From positions 6,258,501 through 6,322,500 of the forward strand of contig NZ_AP023081.1 of assembly GCF_026072635.1 (NCBI RefSeq): a stretch of DNA of 64,000 nucleotides, given 5' to 3'. The translations under genes were made by a program, and so were the position numbers. The notes beneath the pieces were generated by a model. That model saw nothing but the letters and a program-made list of their open reading frames with translations. It was not told the DNA's origin and searched no databases. Shown piece after piece: positions 8,502 through 18,040 of this stretch (positions are counted from its first letter, which is position 1; each line of letters opens with the position of its first letter). This DNA comes from Pseudomonas solani (GTDB lineage: Bacteria; Pseudomonadota; Gammaproteobacteria; Pseudomonadales; Pseudomonadaceae).

Positions 8502-8789
8502 ATGAATATTTCCCCTGAACTGGCCCTGTCCCAAGCCCGCGAACGGCTGCAGCACATGCGCAACGCCGCTGATGGACGCACCCTCGCCTACCGTTTCGGC
8601 GTGGCACAGGGTTATATCAACGCGCTGCGTGATTTCGCCGGGCTGGATGCGGAAACCTGGCGCCACCTGCTCGACGAGGCCGAAGCCGTGCGCCAGGAAA
8701 CGGATGCCGCGCTGCATCCGCTGGTGCCCCAGGCCTTCATCCTCGCCCAGGCCGGCCCGGCCACCGAAGGCCAGCCCGCCCTGTCCTGA
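8502..8789 (+). CDS. Small protein of unknown function (95 aa)
   Basis: I do not recognise a family with certainty. The protein is soluble, mostly helical by composition, with no signal peptide or membrane segment. Its middle (RTLAYRFGVAQGYINALRDF) and the acidic helix ETWRHLLDEAEAVRQETDAA look like a small helical bundle. The ATG at 8502 follows GAAGGAG at good spacing, and the upstream region is AT-richer than its surroundings, supporting a real, separately transcribed gene. It is convergent with the GAF/EAL gene. Confidence 0.7.
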   Translation: MNISPELALSQARERLQHMRNAADGRTLAYRFGVAQGYINALRDFAGLDAETWRHLLDEAEAVRQETDAALHPLVPQAFILAQAGPATEGQPALS

Positions 8790-8829
8790 TCGCTCCGCTC
8801 CAGCCTGCCCGGGCCCTCGCCGGCCCGGG

Positions 8830-10596
8830 TCAGCTGCGCGAGCGGTGCCACTCCTCCAGCTGCTCCGGTGACATCGGTCGGGCCACGTAGTAGCCCTGCA
8901 CCTCGTCGCAGCCCCACCACTGCATCAGGCGGTACAGCTCCTCGGTCTCCACGCCCTCGGCCACCACGCGATAGCCCAATTGCCGCGCGAGTTGGATCAC
9001 CGCGCCCACCACCCGCTGGTCGCGCAGCTCGGTCTGTACGTTGCGCATGAACGACTGGTCCAGCTTCACCGAACTGGCGGGCAGGTCGCGCAGGTAGGAC
9101 CAGTTGCTGTAGCCGGTGCCGAAGTCGTCGATGGCCAGCTCGATGCCCTGGTCGCGCAGGCGGAACAGGTTGCGCCGCACCTCCTCCGGGTTCTTCATCA
9201 GCACGCTTTCGGTGAACTCCAGCTCCAAGCATGAGCCGTCGATCTGGTGGCTGCGCACCAGCTCGATGATGCGGTCGACGAAATCGGCATCGTCCATGTC
9301 GCTGGCCGAGACGTTGATCGACACCTTCCAGCCCCAGCCCTGCCGCTGCCATTCGCGGGCCTGCACGATGGCCCGCTCGGCCACCCACAGGCTCAACGGG
9401 CGGATCAGCGCGGTGCGCTCGGCCAGAGGGATGAATTCCGCCGGGCTGATGCCTCCCAGTTGCGGGTGGCGCCAGCGCAGCAGCCCCTCGACCCCGACCA
9501 GGCGACCGCTGACCAGGTCGACACGGGGCTGGTACTCCAGACGCAGCTGGTCCTCGGCGTGCACCGCCCTGGACAACGACGACAGGAGGATGAAGGCACG
9601 CTGCTGGGCATGGTCCAGCGCGGCCTCGTAGTAGCGCCAGCGCACCCCGGTTTCCCGGGCGTTGTCGGCGGAGCTGACCAGCAACCGCAGCCAGTCGCGA
9701 TGGTCCGTCTGCGGATCGAGATCGAGAATGCCGGCGCCGAAGCGGATCTGCAGCGGGATGCCCTCGCACTCGATGGGCGCCGAGAAAACGTCGGCGAGGC
9801 GGTGGGAGAGCCTTTCCACGGCCTCGCGCCGGGCGCCGTGGATGATGAAGCCAAAGCGCGTGGGGCTGATCTTGTAGAGCAGGTGCCCCTCCGGCAGCGC
9901 CTGCTGCAGACGGGTCTTGATCAGCAGCATCAACGCCGCCGAGAAGGGGTAGCCGAGCACCTTGACGATGTCGTTGAGGAAGGCCGGGGCGATCATGTCC
10001 GCCGCGACCACGGTGATGCGCTGACCGGCGCGCAGCGCGCCCTCCACGTCCTCCTCCAGGCGCAAGCGGTTGTACAGGCCGGTTGGCTGGTCGATGAAGG
10101 TGGCCTCGCGGATGTTGCGCAGGCGCAGCATCGCCAGTTCCGCGAGGGACTCCAGCATGGCGGCATCGCGCGCCGACAGCGGCGGGCGCGGCTCGCTGTC
10201 GATGATGCAGAAGCTGCCCAGGGCCAGGCGCTCCTCGGTGAGCAGCGGCACGCTGGCGTAGAAGCGGATGCCGGGCTCGCCGGTGACCAGCGGGTTGTCG
10301 CAAAAGCGCTCGTCCAGGCGCGCATCGCCGACCTGGAACAACTGCTCCGACATCACCGCGTGGGCGCAGAACGCGTCACGCCGGGGCGTCTCGCTCACGG
10401 CGAGTCCCACCCTGGCGCAGAACCACTGGCGGTTGTCATCGATGATCGAGATCAGCGCGATGGGCACCTCGAAATATTCGGTGGCCATCTGCACCAGCTT
10501 CTCGAAGACCTCGTCCTGTCGATTTTCCAGCGGCCGCAGCGCGCGGACCCTGTTCTGGCGTTCGGTTTCATTGGTGGGGAGAGGGGTTACGTCCAT
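8830..10596 (-). CDS. GAF - degenerate GGDEF - EAL protein, likely c-di-GMP phosphodiesterase
   Basis: A 588-residue cytoplasmic protein with three parts. A GAF-type sensor (about residues 22-165) includes ALISIIDDNRQWFCARVGL. A diguanylate-cyclase-like domain (about 175-325) has SPTRF in place of the GGDEF signature, so it is presumably inactive or regulatory. The EAL domain (about 335-580) keeps VEGLLRWRHP, SINVSA, ELEFTES, AIDDFGTGYS, SVKLDQSF, VAEGVET and QGYYVARP, so c-di-GMP hydrolysis is likely. No transmembrane helix is present. It could affect the LapD/LapG switch or FleQ control in this window; that link is inference. Confidence 0.9.
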   Translation of the reverse strand: MDVTPLPTNETERQNRVRALRPLENRQDEVFEKLVQMATEYFEVPIALISIIDDNRQWFCARVGLAVSETPRRDAFCAHAVMSEQLFQVGDARLDERFCDNPLVTGEPGIRFYASVPLLTEERLALGSFCIIDSEPRPPLSARDAAMLESLAELAMLRLRNIREATFIDQPTGLYNRLRLEEDVEGALRAGQRITVVAADMIAPAFLNDIVKVLGYPFSAALMLLIKTRLQQALPEGHLLYKISPTRFGFIIHGARREAVERLSHRLADVFSAPIECEGIPLQIRFGAGILDLDPQTDHRDWLRLLVSSADNARETGVRWRYYEAALDHAQQRAFILLSSLSRAVHAEDQLRLEYQPRVDLVSGRLVGVEGLLRWRHPQLGGISPAEFIPLAERTALIRPLSLWVAERAIVQAREWQRQGWGWKVSINVSASDMDDADFVDRIIELVRSHQIDGSCLELEFTESVLMKNPEEVRRNLFRLRDQGIELAIDDFGTGYSNWSYLRDLPASSVKLDQSFMRNVQTELRDQRVVGAVIQLARQLGYRVVAEGVETEELYRLMQWWGCDEVQGYYVARPMSPEQLEEWHRSRS

Positions 10597-10756
10597 ATGT
10601 CCTCCCGACGACTGGACCCTTGGCTCTGACAGCCCTCGACGACCTTTGATTCAAGCAGCCCGATCGCCGTGGCGCCGCCCCGCATATTCACAAGGCCATT
10701 CTCGGACTCGTCCGATGGGACAGGAACCTCCCCGGAGGCATCCTGAATCCGCTCCA

Positions 10757-10809
10757 GATATCGCTGCCAACCTGTCGCGGCGGGCCTGCCTGCAACAGGC
10801 AGCGATATC
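10757..10809. promoter_or_regulatory. Long inverted repeat upstream of the LPMO gene
   Basis: Perfect 12-bp arms GATATCGCTGCC (10757-10768) and GGCAGCGATATC (10798-10809) flank a 29-nt loop, about 40 bp before the LPMO start codon. It could be a 5'-leader hairpin or a pair of operator half-sites. The surrounding 10597-10848 spacer contains no other gene. Confidence 0.5.
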
Positions 10810-10848
10810 GGAGCGCCCATTTTGAACCCCTCTCAGAAAGGTACTTCG

Positions 10849-12390
10849 ATGAGCATTTCCAAGCGCACCCTGCGCAAGCTGCCCCTGGCCCTCGCGGTCG
10901 GCCTCGCCACCCTGGCATCCCAGCAAGCCTTCTCCCATGGCTACATCGAGAGCCCGAAATCCCGCTCGCTGATGTGCAGCATGGGCGGCGGCAACCTCAA
11001 CGCCAACTGCGGCTCCATCCAGTGGGAACCGCAAAGCGTGGAATACCGCCCTGACGCGCAGAACCACTTCGGCGGCAAATGGTGCGGCGGCACCTTCCGT
11101 GAATGCGGCCCGGCCGATGGCACCATCGCCGCCGGCGGCCACAACTCCTACAGCCCGCTGAACGAACAGACCGCCACCCGCTGGCACAAGACCACCATCA
11201 AGCCCGGCCTGCAGGACTTCCGCTGGAAGTACACCGCCGGCCACGCCACCGCCTACTGGCAGTTCTACATCACCAAGAAGGACTGGAACCCCAACCAGCC
11301 GCTGACCCGCGCCTCCTTCGAAGCCGCCCCGCTGCTGCACGAGGACTTCGCCACCAGCGGTCATGCCAAGCCGGTTTCCCAAGGCTCCAGCACCCACCGC
11401 CTGAACATCCCCGCTGACCGCAGCGGCTACCACGTGATCCTCGCCACCTGGCGCATCGGCGACACCGACGCCACCTTCTACCAGGCGGTCGACGTCAACA
11501 TCGACAACGATGGCGCCGGCAACGGCGGCACCACCCCGCCGGCACCGGAATGGAACCAGATCGGCGCCGTGCAGCCCGAGCCCCTCAGCGTCGGCGACAC
11601 CGTGACCCTGCGCGCCTTCGCCAAGACCGGCCAGCTCAACAGCATTTCGCTGAAGATCGAGAACGCCAACCAGGCCCAGGCCAACAACTGGCCCTTCCTG
11701 CTGGCGCAGAAGGTCAACGCCGCCGACCTCGGCTACAAGCTGGGCGAGCTGAACACCACCGGCGACGTCGTGCCCAACTACGGCCGTAACGGCATCCACG
11801 TGAAGGCCGACAGCAAGGTCGTGCGCGTCGAAGTGCAGAAAGACCAGCCGAGCGTACCGGGCTCCCTGGGCCTGACCGGCCTGCAGGACAGCTACCAGAT
11901 CAAGGATGGCAAGGCCGACCTGCACTTCAACGCCATCGCCCAGGGTGGCGAGTATCAGGTCAAGGCCACGGTGCTCAACGCCAAGGGTGAGACCGTCGCC
12001 CACCAGGAAGCCGCACCGGGCAACATTCCGCACTTCCACATCCCGCTGCTGAAGGCCGAAGCCGGCAAGCACGACCTGGTGGTCGTGGCCACGCCGAAGA
12101 AGGGCGAGCTGCTGCAGCAGACCCACAGCTTCAGCCTGATCGCCGAACCGGGTAACGGTGGCGAGAACCCGGGCGAAGGCGAAAACCCGGGCAACGCCAA
12201 GTACGACTTCGTCTTCCCGGACGGCCTGGCCGACTACAAGGCCGGCACCACCGTGCTGGCCAAGGACGGCAACGTCTACGAGTGCAAGCCCTTCCCCGCC
12301 AGCGGCTACTGCAAGCAGTGGACCCCGGGTTCGAACCAGTTCGAGCCGGGCAAGGGTTCCCACTCCGGCATGGCCTGGGATCGCAAGTAA
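10849..12390 (+). CDS. gbpA: GbpA-type lytic polysaccharide monooxygenase (AA10), secreted
   Basis: A 513-residue exported copper-dependent oxidase that attacks chitin-like polysaccharide. The signal peptide (about residues 1-29) ends ...QQAFS, leaving the mature protein with the N-terminal histidine of HGYIESPKSRS, the first half of the copper-binding histidine brace. The AA10 domain runs to about residue 215. A GbpA-like middle domain and a second beta-rich domain follow, then a PGNGGENPGEGENPGN linker and a C-terminal CBM5/12-like chitin-binding module rich in aromatic residues and Cys. The start is ATG 10849 after AGAAAGG; an in-frame ATG at 10822 is less likely. It lies directly upstream of the type II secretion operon, of which it is the obvious candidate substrate. 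Confidence 0.9.
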   Translation: MSISKRTLRKLPLALAVGLATLASQQAFSHGYIESPKSRSLMCSMGGGNLNANCGSIQWEPQSVEYRPDAQNHFGGKWCGGTFRECGPADGTIAAGGHNSYSPLNEQTATRWHKTTIKPGLQDFRWKYTAGHATAYWQFYITKKDWNPNQPLTRASFEAAPLLHEDFATSGHAKPVSQGSSTHRLNIPADRSGYHVILATWRIGDTDATFYQAVDVNIDNDGAGNGGTTPPAPEWNQIGAVQPEPLSVGDTVTLRAFAKTGQLNSISLKIENANQAQANNWPFLLAQKVNAADLGYKLGELNTTGDVVPNYGRNGIHVKADSKVVRVEVQKDQPSVPGSLGLTGLQDSYQIKDGKADLHFNAIAQGGEYQVKATVLNAKGETVAHQEAAPGNIPHFHIPLLKAEAGKHDLVVVATPKKGELLQQTHSFSLIAEPGNGGENPGEGENPGNAKYDFVFPDGLADYKAGTTVLAKDGNVYECKPFPASGYCKQWTPGSNQFEPGKGSHSGMAWDRK

Positions 12391-12494
12391 CCCGACCGGG
12401 GCCGGGCCATCACCCGAGCCCCCACCCCGATGAACCGGAACGCCCGACGGCCAGGAGCCGCCGGGCCGTTCCCGTCCCCGACGGAACTGCCGCC

Positions 12495-13016
12495 ATGACG
12501 CTCATCCCCACCCTGCCGCGCGCGCTGCCGCCCCAAGCCCTGCATGGCCTGGCTGCGCTGCTGTTGTGCGCCTGGCTGGCCTGGCTGGGCCTGGGCAGCG
12601 GCGACTACCACCAGGCCCTGCGGGCCCAAGCCGACGCACCGCCGACCCGACCGTCGCTGCCGACGGCCATGCCAGCGCCGAGCCTGGATGCCACCACCAT
12701 CGCCCTGATGTTCGGCGCCATGCCGCCGCAGCAGGACGCCCACGAGGAAGACCCCGGCATGCTCCTGACGCTGCTCGCCAGCCTGCGTGCCGACCACCCT
12801 GAAGATTCCCGCGCGCTGATCGCCTCCCCCGGCGGCAGCGCCTTCCACCGCCCCGGCGAGCGCCTGCCCGGTGGCGCCCTGCTGCGCAGCGTGGAGGCCG
12901 ACCACGTGCTCATCCTGCGCAATGGCCGCGAACAGCGCCTGGGCTTCGCCCGCCCCGCCGAAACCCTGCTGGTGCCCCTGGCCGCGCCAGCGCCCTCGCC
13001 CGAGACGACGCCATGA
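12495..13016 (+). CDS. gspC: Type II secretion protein C-like (inner-membrane clamp)
   Basis: A 173-residue bitopic inner-membrane protein: one N-terminal membrane helix (LHGLAALLLCAWLAWLGLG), a proline-rich linker and a small periplasmic homology-region domain (ALIASPGGSAFHRPGERLPG, then LRSVEADHVLILRNGREQRL). This is the GspC/XcpP layout without the PDZ or coiled-coil tail, so it is short. GspC links the inner-membrane platform to the secretin. The ATG at 12495 starts just before the membrane helix; the frame is open upstream but unconserved. Its stop overlaps the gspD start (ATGA), so translation is coupled. Confidence 0.85.
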   Translation: MTLIPTLPRALPPQALHGLAALLLCAWLAWLGLGSGDYHQALRAQADAPPTRPSLPTAMPAPSLDATTIALMFGAMPPQQDAHEEDPGMLLTLLASLRADHPEDSRALIASPGGSAFHRPGERLPGGALLRSVEADHVLILRNGREQRLGFARPAETLLVPLAAPAPSPETTP

Positions 13017-14911
13017 ACCTCACCCGCACCACCCGCGCCCTGCTGATGCTCGGCACCCTGCTCTGCCCCCTCGCCGCATACGCTGCCAAGGACGAGCAGC
13101 GCCAGTGGACCCTCAACATGAAGGACGCCGACCTGCGCGACCTGGTCAGCGAAGTCGGTGCGATCACCGGCAAGACCATGGTCCTGGACCCACGCATGAG
13201 CGGCAAGGTCACCGTGCAATCGGCCGCCGCCATGGACCAGGCCGGCATCTATGCGCTGTTCCTCAGCGTGCTGCGCAGCCAGGGCTTCGCCGCGCTGGAT
13301 CAGGGCAACCGCGTGCTCATCGTGCCGGTGGCCGACGCCAAGACCCGCGCCAGCGAACACGACGGCAGCGCCGGTGAAGCCGTGGTCACCCAGGTACTGC
13401 CGCTGCACAACGCCAGCGCCGCCGAAGTGGCCGCCGTGGTGCGTCCGCTGGTGGCCACCGACGCCTATATCGCGCCCTCCACCACCGCCAACGCCCTGGT
13501 GGTGACCGACAGCGCCAGCAACGTCGAGCGCATCCGCCAGGTGGTCCGCGAACTGGACGACTCCGGCCAGCGTGCCTTCAGCACCCTGAGCCTGAAGCAC
13601 GCCTGGGCCAGCGACCTGGCCAGCACCCTGAGCGAGAGCGTCAACCAGGCCAATGGCGGCGCACCGGGCGCCAAGGCGGTGGCCGATGCCCGCAGCAACC
13701 GCCTGATCCTCATCGGCCCGGAGCCGGCCCGCGCGCAGATGGCGCGCCTGGCCCGCGCCCTGGACACGCCCGGTGACGCCAGCGACGGCACCCGCGTGGT
13801 CCGCCTGCACCACAGCGACGCCAAGCGCCTGGCCGAGTTGCTCAGCGGCATCGGCAAGCGCCTGGAAGTGGGGCGTGGCGGCAAGGACGGCCAGGCCGGC
13901 TCCATTCTCATCAGTGCCGACGAGAGCCAGAACGCCCTGGTGCTGATGGCCGAGCCGGCGCAACTGGCGATGCTCGACGGCATCATCGCCCAGCTCGACC
14001 GCCCCCGCGCCCAGGTGCTGGTGGAGGCGGCGATCGTCGAAGTCAGCGGCGACATCAACGAAGCCCTCGGCGTGCAGTGGGCCGGTCGCGGCGGCGATAT
14101 CGCCGGCGCCGTGCAGTTCGGCGGCAACGGCATCGCCATCGGCTCGGTGATCAACGCCCTGGAGGACGGCAAGCGCCCGACGCTGCCGGACGGCACCCTG
14201 ATCGGCATCGGCAGCCGCAACTTCGGTGCGCTGATCAGCGCCCTGTCCAGCGACTCCAACAACAACCTGCTCTCCACCCCCAGCCTGCTGACCCTGGACA
14301 ACGAGGCGGCGGAAATCCTCGTCGGCCAGAACGTGCCCTTCCAGACCGGCTCCTACACCACCGACAGCGCCGGCGCCTCCAACCCCTTCACCACGGTGGA
14401 GCGCCGCGACATCGGCATCACCCTCAAGGTCACCCCGCACATCAACGACGGCGACACCCTGCGGCTCAAGGTCGAGCAGGAAAGCTCGGAGCTGGCGGCC
14501 GCGCCGGCGGGCATCTCCACCAGCGACGTGATCACCAACAAACGCGCGGTGAAGAGCACCATCCTCGCCGACGACGGGCAAATCATCGTCATCGGCGGGC
14601 TGATCAAGGACAACGTCAAGACCCAGGTCAGCAAGGTGCCGCTGCTGGGCGACATCCCGCTGCTGGGCGCACTGTTCCGCTCCAGCAAGGACGTGGTGGA
14701 GAAGACCAACCTGATGGTGTTCCTGCGCCCCACCCTGTTGCGCAGCAGCGAAGCCGCCGAACGCCTCGGCCAGCGCAAGTACGAAGACCTGCGCCAGTTG
14801 CGCAGCAACGACCCGGCGGCCAACCGCCTGCTGCTGCCCAGCGCGCCGCGCCAGCTGTTCGACCCCACCGCCGAGCCGGCCGTCGACCTGCGCGACGGGG
14901 CGCGCCGATGA
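13013..14911 (+). CDS. gspD: Type II secretion secretin GspD
   Basis: A 632-residue outer-membrane secretin with a Sec signal peptide (cleavage likely after AAYA), N0 domain (WTLNMKDADLRDLVSEVGAI), repeated N1-N3 modules (LPLHNASAAEVAAVVRPLVA, VRELDDSG) and the C-terminal secretin domain with VEAAIVEVSG and the VPLLGDIPLLGALFRS signature. There is no convincing lipobox, unlike HxcQ. Length is normal for the family. The ends overlap gspC and gspE by ATGA, which fits an operon. The C-terminal tail (about 50 residues) is not secretin core and may be a pilotin-binding S-domain. Confidence 0.95.
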   Translation: MNLTRTTRALLMLGTLLCPLAAYAAKDEQRQWTLNMKDADLRDLVSEVGAITGKTMVLDPRMSGKVTVQSAAAMDQAGIYALFLSVLRSQGFAALDQGNRVLIVPVADAKTRASEHDGSAGEAVVTQVLPLHNASAAEVAAVVRPLVATDAYIAPSTTANALVVTDSASNVERIRQVVRELDDSGQRAFSTLSLKHAWASDLASTLSESVNQANGGAPGAKAVADARSNRLILIGPEPARAQMARLARALDTPGDASDGTRVVRLHHSDAKRLAELLSGIGKRLEVGRGGKDGQAGSILISADESQNALVLMAEPAQLAMLDGIIAQLDRPRAQVLVEAAIVEVSGDINEALGVQWAGRGGDIAGAVQFGGNGIAIGSVINALEDGKRPTLPDGTLIGIGSRNFGALISALSSDSNNNLLSTPSLLTLDNEAAEILVGQNVPFQTGSYTTDSAGASNPFTTVERRDIGITLKVTPHINDGDTLRLKVEQESSELAAAPAGISTSDVITNKRAVKSTILADDGQIIVIGGLIKDNVKTQVSKVPLLGDIPLLGALFRSSKDVVEKTNLMVFLRPTLLRSSEAAERLGQRKYEDLRQLRSNDPAANRLLLPSAPRQLFDPTAEPAVDLRDGARR

Positions 14912-16380
14912 GCGCCGTGGCCCGCCTGCCCTTCAGCTACGCCCGGCGCCACGGGGTGCTGCTGGACGATGGCGAACTGCTGTGCCGCGCCGACACGCAC
15001 CTGGCCATCCTCACCGAGGTGCGCCGCCTGCACGGCGAGCCGGCGCGCTGCCGGGTGCTCGGCCAGGACGCCTTCGCCGAACGCCTGGCCCTGCACTATC
15101 GGGACGGCCAGGGCGACGCCCAGCAGGTGGCCGCCGGCCTGGGCGAGCAGATGGCCGGCGACGACGACCTCGCCAGCCTGGCCGAGCACCTGCCGCAGAC
15201 CACCGACCTGATGGACCAGGAAGACGACGCGCCGATCATCCGCCTGATCAACGCCATCCTCGGCGAGGCGGTGAAGGCCCATGCCTCGGACATCCACCTG
15301 GAGACCTTCGAGCAGCACCTTTCGGTGCGCATGCGCGTGGACGGCCTGCTGCGCGAGATCCTCCGGCCGCGTCGCGAACTGGCGGGCCTGCTGGTGTCGC
15401 GGATCAAGGTCATGGCGCGGCTGGACATCGCCGAGAAGCGCATCCCCCAGGACGGCCGCATCGCCCTGCGCATCGCCGGCCACGAGGTCGACGTGCGCGT
15501 CTCCACCCTGCCCTCGGCCCATGGCGAGCGGGTGGTGATGCGCCTGCTGGACAAACAGGCCGGGCGCCTCGACCTCGCCCGCCTGGGCATGGACGCCGCC
15601 ACCCGCACGCGCCTCGAAGGCGCCCTGGCGCGGCCCCACGGCATCCTCCTGGTCACCGGCCCCACCGGCTCGGGCAAGACCACCACGCTGTACGCCGGGC
15701 TCTCCAGCCTCAACAGCGAGTCGCGCAATATCCTCACCATCGAAGACCCGGTGGAATACCACCTGCCCGGCATCGGCCAGACCCAGGTCAACACCAAGGT
15801 CGACATGACCTTCGCCCGGGGCCTGCGCGCCATCCTCCGCCAGGACCCGGACGTGGTGATGGTGGGCGAAATCCGCGACCGCGAAACCGCCGAGATCGCC
15901 GTGCAGGCTTCCCTCACCGGGCACCTTGTGATCTCCACCCTGCACACCAACAGCGCCGTGGGTGCGGTCACCCGCCTGGTGGACATGGGCGTCGAACCCT
16001 TCCTGCTCTGCACCTCGCTGCTCGGCGTGCTGGCCCAGCGCCTGGTGCGCGTGCTCTGCCCCCATTGCAAGGTCGAAACCCGCGCCGACGCCGCTGCCTG
16101 CGCCCAGCTGGGCCTGGCCCCGGACGCCGCGCCCCGGCTGTGGCAGCCGAGCGGTTGCCCGGCCTGCCAGCACAGCGGCTACCGGGGCCGCCAGGGCCTC
16201 TACGAACTGGTGCTGCTGGACGAAACCTTGCGCCAGCTGATCCACCAGGGCAGCGGCGAGGCCGACCTGGCACGCCATGCCCGCCAGCACGGGCCGAGCC
16301 TGTTCGCCGACGGCCGGGACAAGGTCCTGGCCGGCGTCACCAGCCTCGAAGAGCTGCTGCGCGTGACTCGGGAGGATTGA
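14908..16380 (+). CDS. gspE: Type II secretion ATPase GspE
   Basis: A 490-residue cytoplasmic secretion ATPase that powers pseudopilus assembly. Seen in order: an N-terminal domain for binding GspL, Walker A GPTGSGKTTTLYAG starting near residue 251, the Asp box ILTIEDPVEYHLPG, Walker B and His box (QDPDVVMVGEIRDRETAEIA, TGHLVISTLHTNSAVGA), and the zinc-binding tetracysteine pair CPHC near residue 385 and CPAC near 418. The start at ATG 14908 overlaps the gspD stop. The upstream open frame is an artefact of the GC-rich sequence. Confidence 0.96.
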   Translation: MSAVARLPFSYARRHGVLLDDGELLCRADTHLAILTEVRRLHGEPARCRVLGQDAFAERLALHYRDGQGDAQQVAAGLGEQMAGDDDLASLAEHLPQTTDLMDQEDDAPIIRLINAILGEAVKAHASDIHLETFEQHLSVRMRVDGLLREILRPRRELAGLLVSRIKVMARLDIAEKRIPQDGRIALRIAGHEVDVRVSTLPSAHGERVVMRLLDKQAGRLDLARLGMDAATRTRLEGALARPHGILLVTGPTGSGKTTTLYAGLSSLNSESRNILTIEDPVEYHLPGIGQTQVNTKVDMTFARGLRAILRQDPDVVMVGEIRDRETAEIAVQASLTGHLVISTLHTNSAVGAVTRLVDMGVEPFLLCTSLLGVLAQRLVRVLCPHCKVETRADAAACAQLGLAPDAAPRLWQPSGCPACQHSGYRGRQGLYELVLLDETLRQLIHQGSGEADLARHARQHGPSLFADGRDKVLAGVTSLEELLRVTRED

Positions 16381-16381
16381 G

Positions 16382-17590
16382 ATGGCGGCCTACGAATACC
16401 TCGCCATGGATACAGGCGGTGGCAAGCAGCGCGGCGTGCAGGAAGCCGACAGCGAACGCCAGGCCCGCCAGCTGCTGCGTGAACGCCAGCTGGTGCCGCT
16501 GCGCCTGCGCCTGGCCAAGGGCAGCCGCAGCGCCGGTGGCAAGCCCTCCGGGCGTGGCCTGGGCGCCGCCGAACTGGCCCTGCTGACCCGCCAGCTGGCC
16601 ACCCTGGTGCAGGCCGCCCTGCCCCTGGAGGAAGTGCTCGCCGCCGTCGCCGCGCAGTCGGAAAAGCGCAGCCAGCAGGCCATGGTGCTGGCCATCCGCG
16701 CGCGGGTGCTGGAGGGCCACGGCCTGGCCCAGGCGATGGCCGGCTTTCCCCGCGCCTTCCCGCCGCTGTACCGCGCCACCGTGGCAGCCGGCGAGCGCGC
16801 CGGGCACCTCGGCCAGGTGCTGCTGCAACTGGCCGACTACACCGAATCGCGCCAGGCTGCGCGCCAGCAGGTGCAACTGGCCCTGCTCTACCCGAGCATC
16901 CTGCTGCTGGCCGCCTTCGGCATCGTCGGCTTCCTGCTGGGCTTCGTGGTGCCGGACGTGGTCAAGGTGTTCATCGACAGCGGCCAGGAGCTGCCCGCGC
17001 TGACCCGCGGCCTGATCGCCGCCAGCGAACTGTTGCAACACCACGGCCTGGCCTTGCTGCTGGCCAGCGCCGGGGGCATCTGCGCCTTGCGCCTGGCCCT
17101 GCGCAGGCCCGCCACGCGGCTCGCCTGGCACCGTTTGCTGCTGCGCCTGCCGCTGCTCGGGCGCCTGGTGCGGGCCAGCGACTGCACGCGCTTCACCAGC
17201 ACCCTGGCGATCCTCGGGCGCAGCGGCGTGCCCCTGGTGGATGCCCTGGAGATCGCCGCCGAAGTGGTGGCCAACGGGCAGATTCGGACCGGTCTGAAAG
17301 ACGTCGCCCGCGCCGTGCGCGAAGGTGGCCCGCTGACACGGGCCCTGGAACGCAGCGGCCACTTCCCGCCGATGATGCTTTACATGATCGCCAGCGGTGA
17401 ACGCTCCGGCGAACTGGACGCCATGCTCGACCGCGCCGCGCGCCAGCAGGAAGCGCAACTGGCCACCCGCATCGCCATGCTGGTGGGCCTGTTCGAGCCG
17501 GCGATGCTCGTGTTCATGGGCGCCAGCGTGCTGGTGATCGTGCTGGCGATCCTCATGCCCATCCTCAGCCTCAACCAACTCATCGCCTGA
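16382..17590 (+). CDS. gspF: Type II secretion inner-membrane platform protein GspF
   Basis: A 402-residue polytopic protein with the two T2SF repeats (ALLTRQLATLVQAALPLEEV and CTRFTSTLAILGRSGVPLVD), an N-terminal cytoplasmic domain and three membrane helices (about residues 165-190, 215-235, 370-395). It begins one base after the gspE stop. GspF is the presumed rotor or scaffold for pseudopilus growth. Confidence 0.95.
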   Translation: MAAYEYLAMDTGGGKQRGVQEADSERQARQLLRERQLVPLRLRLAKGSRSAGGKPSGRGLGAAELALLTRQLATLVQAALPLEEVLAAVAAQSEKRSQQAMVLAIRARVLEGHGLAQAMAGFPRAFPPLYRATVAAGERAGHLGQVLLQLADYTESRQAARQQVQLALLYPSILLLAAFGIVGFLLGFVVPDVVKVFIDSGQELPALTRGLIAASELLQHHGLALLLASAGGICALRLALRRPATRLAWHRLLLRLPLLGRLVRASDCTRFTSTLAILGRSGVPLVDALEIAAEVVANGQIRTGLKDVARAVREGGPLTRALERSGHFPPMMLYMIASGERSGELDAMLDRAARQQEAQLATRIAMLVGLFEPAMLVFMGASVLVIVLAILMPILSLNQLIA

Positions 17591-17605
17591 ACGGCAGGAC
17601 TCCCC

Positions 17606-18040
17606 ATGCACAGCAAACGCAGCCAAGCAGGCTTCACCCTTATCGAGATCATGGTCGTGGTGGTCATCCTCGGCGTGCTCGCCGCCCTGGTGGTGCCGCA
17701 GATCATGAGCCGCCCCGACCAGGCCAAGGTCACCGCCGCGCGCGCCGACATCAACGCCATCGCCATGGCCCTGGACATCTACAAGCTCGACAACCACGGC
17801 TACCCCGGCACCCAGCAAGGCCTCGATGCGCTGGTGAGCAAGCCCAGCGGCAGCCCGCCGGCGCGCAACTGGAACCCCGACGGCTACCTCAAGCGCCTGC
17901 CCGTGGACCCCTGGGGCAACCCCTACCAGTTCATCACCCCCGGCAGCCAGGGCAAGGCCTACGACCTGTTCTCCTTCGGCGCCGACGGCCGCGCCGGCGG
18001 CGATGGCCTCAACGCCGACATCGGCAACTGGGATCGCTGA
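17606..18040 (+). CDS. gspG: Major pseudopilin GspG
   Basis: A 144-residue type IV prepilin-like protein. The leader MHSKRSQAG is cut before FTLIEIMVVVVILGVLAALV by a prepilin peptidase; Glu+5 is present. The soluble part has the calcium-site and C-terminal features of GspG (GYPGTQQGLDALV, WGNPYQFITPGSQGKAYDLF, DGRAGGDGLNADIGNW). No prepilin peptidase gene lies in this window, so PilD encoded elsewhere must be used. The next pseudopilin gene is 309 bp away, separated by repeats. Confidence 0.96.
   Translation: MHSKRSQAGFTLIEIMVVVVILGVLAALVVPQIMSRPDQAKVTAARADINAIAMALDIYKLDNHGYPGTQQGLDALVSKPSGSPPARNWNPDGYLKRLPVDPWGNPYQFITPGSQGKAYDLFSFGADGRAGGDGLNADIGNWDR

Noticed and set aside
10651..12363. 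570-codon minus-strand frame opposite the LPMO gene
   Set aside because: No domain, shadows a well-defined secreted enzyme; typical of high-GC coding DNA.
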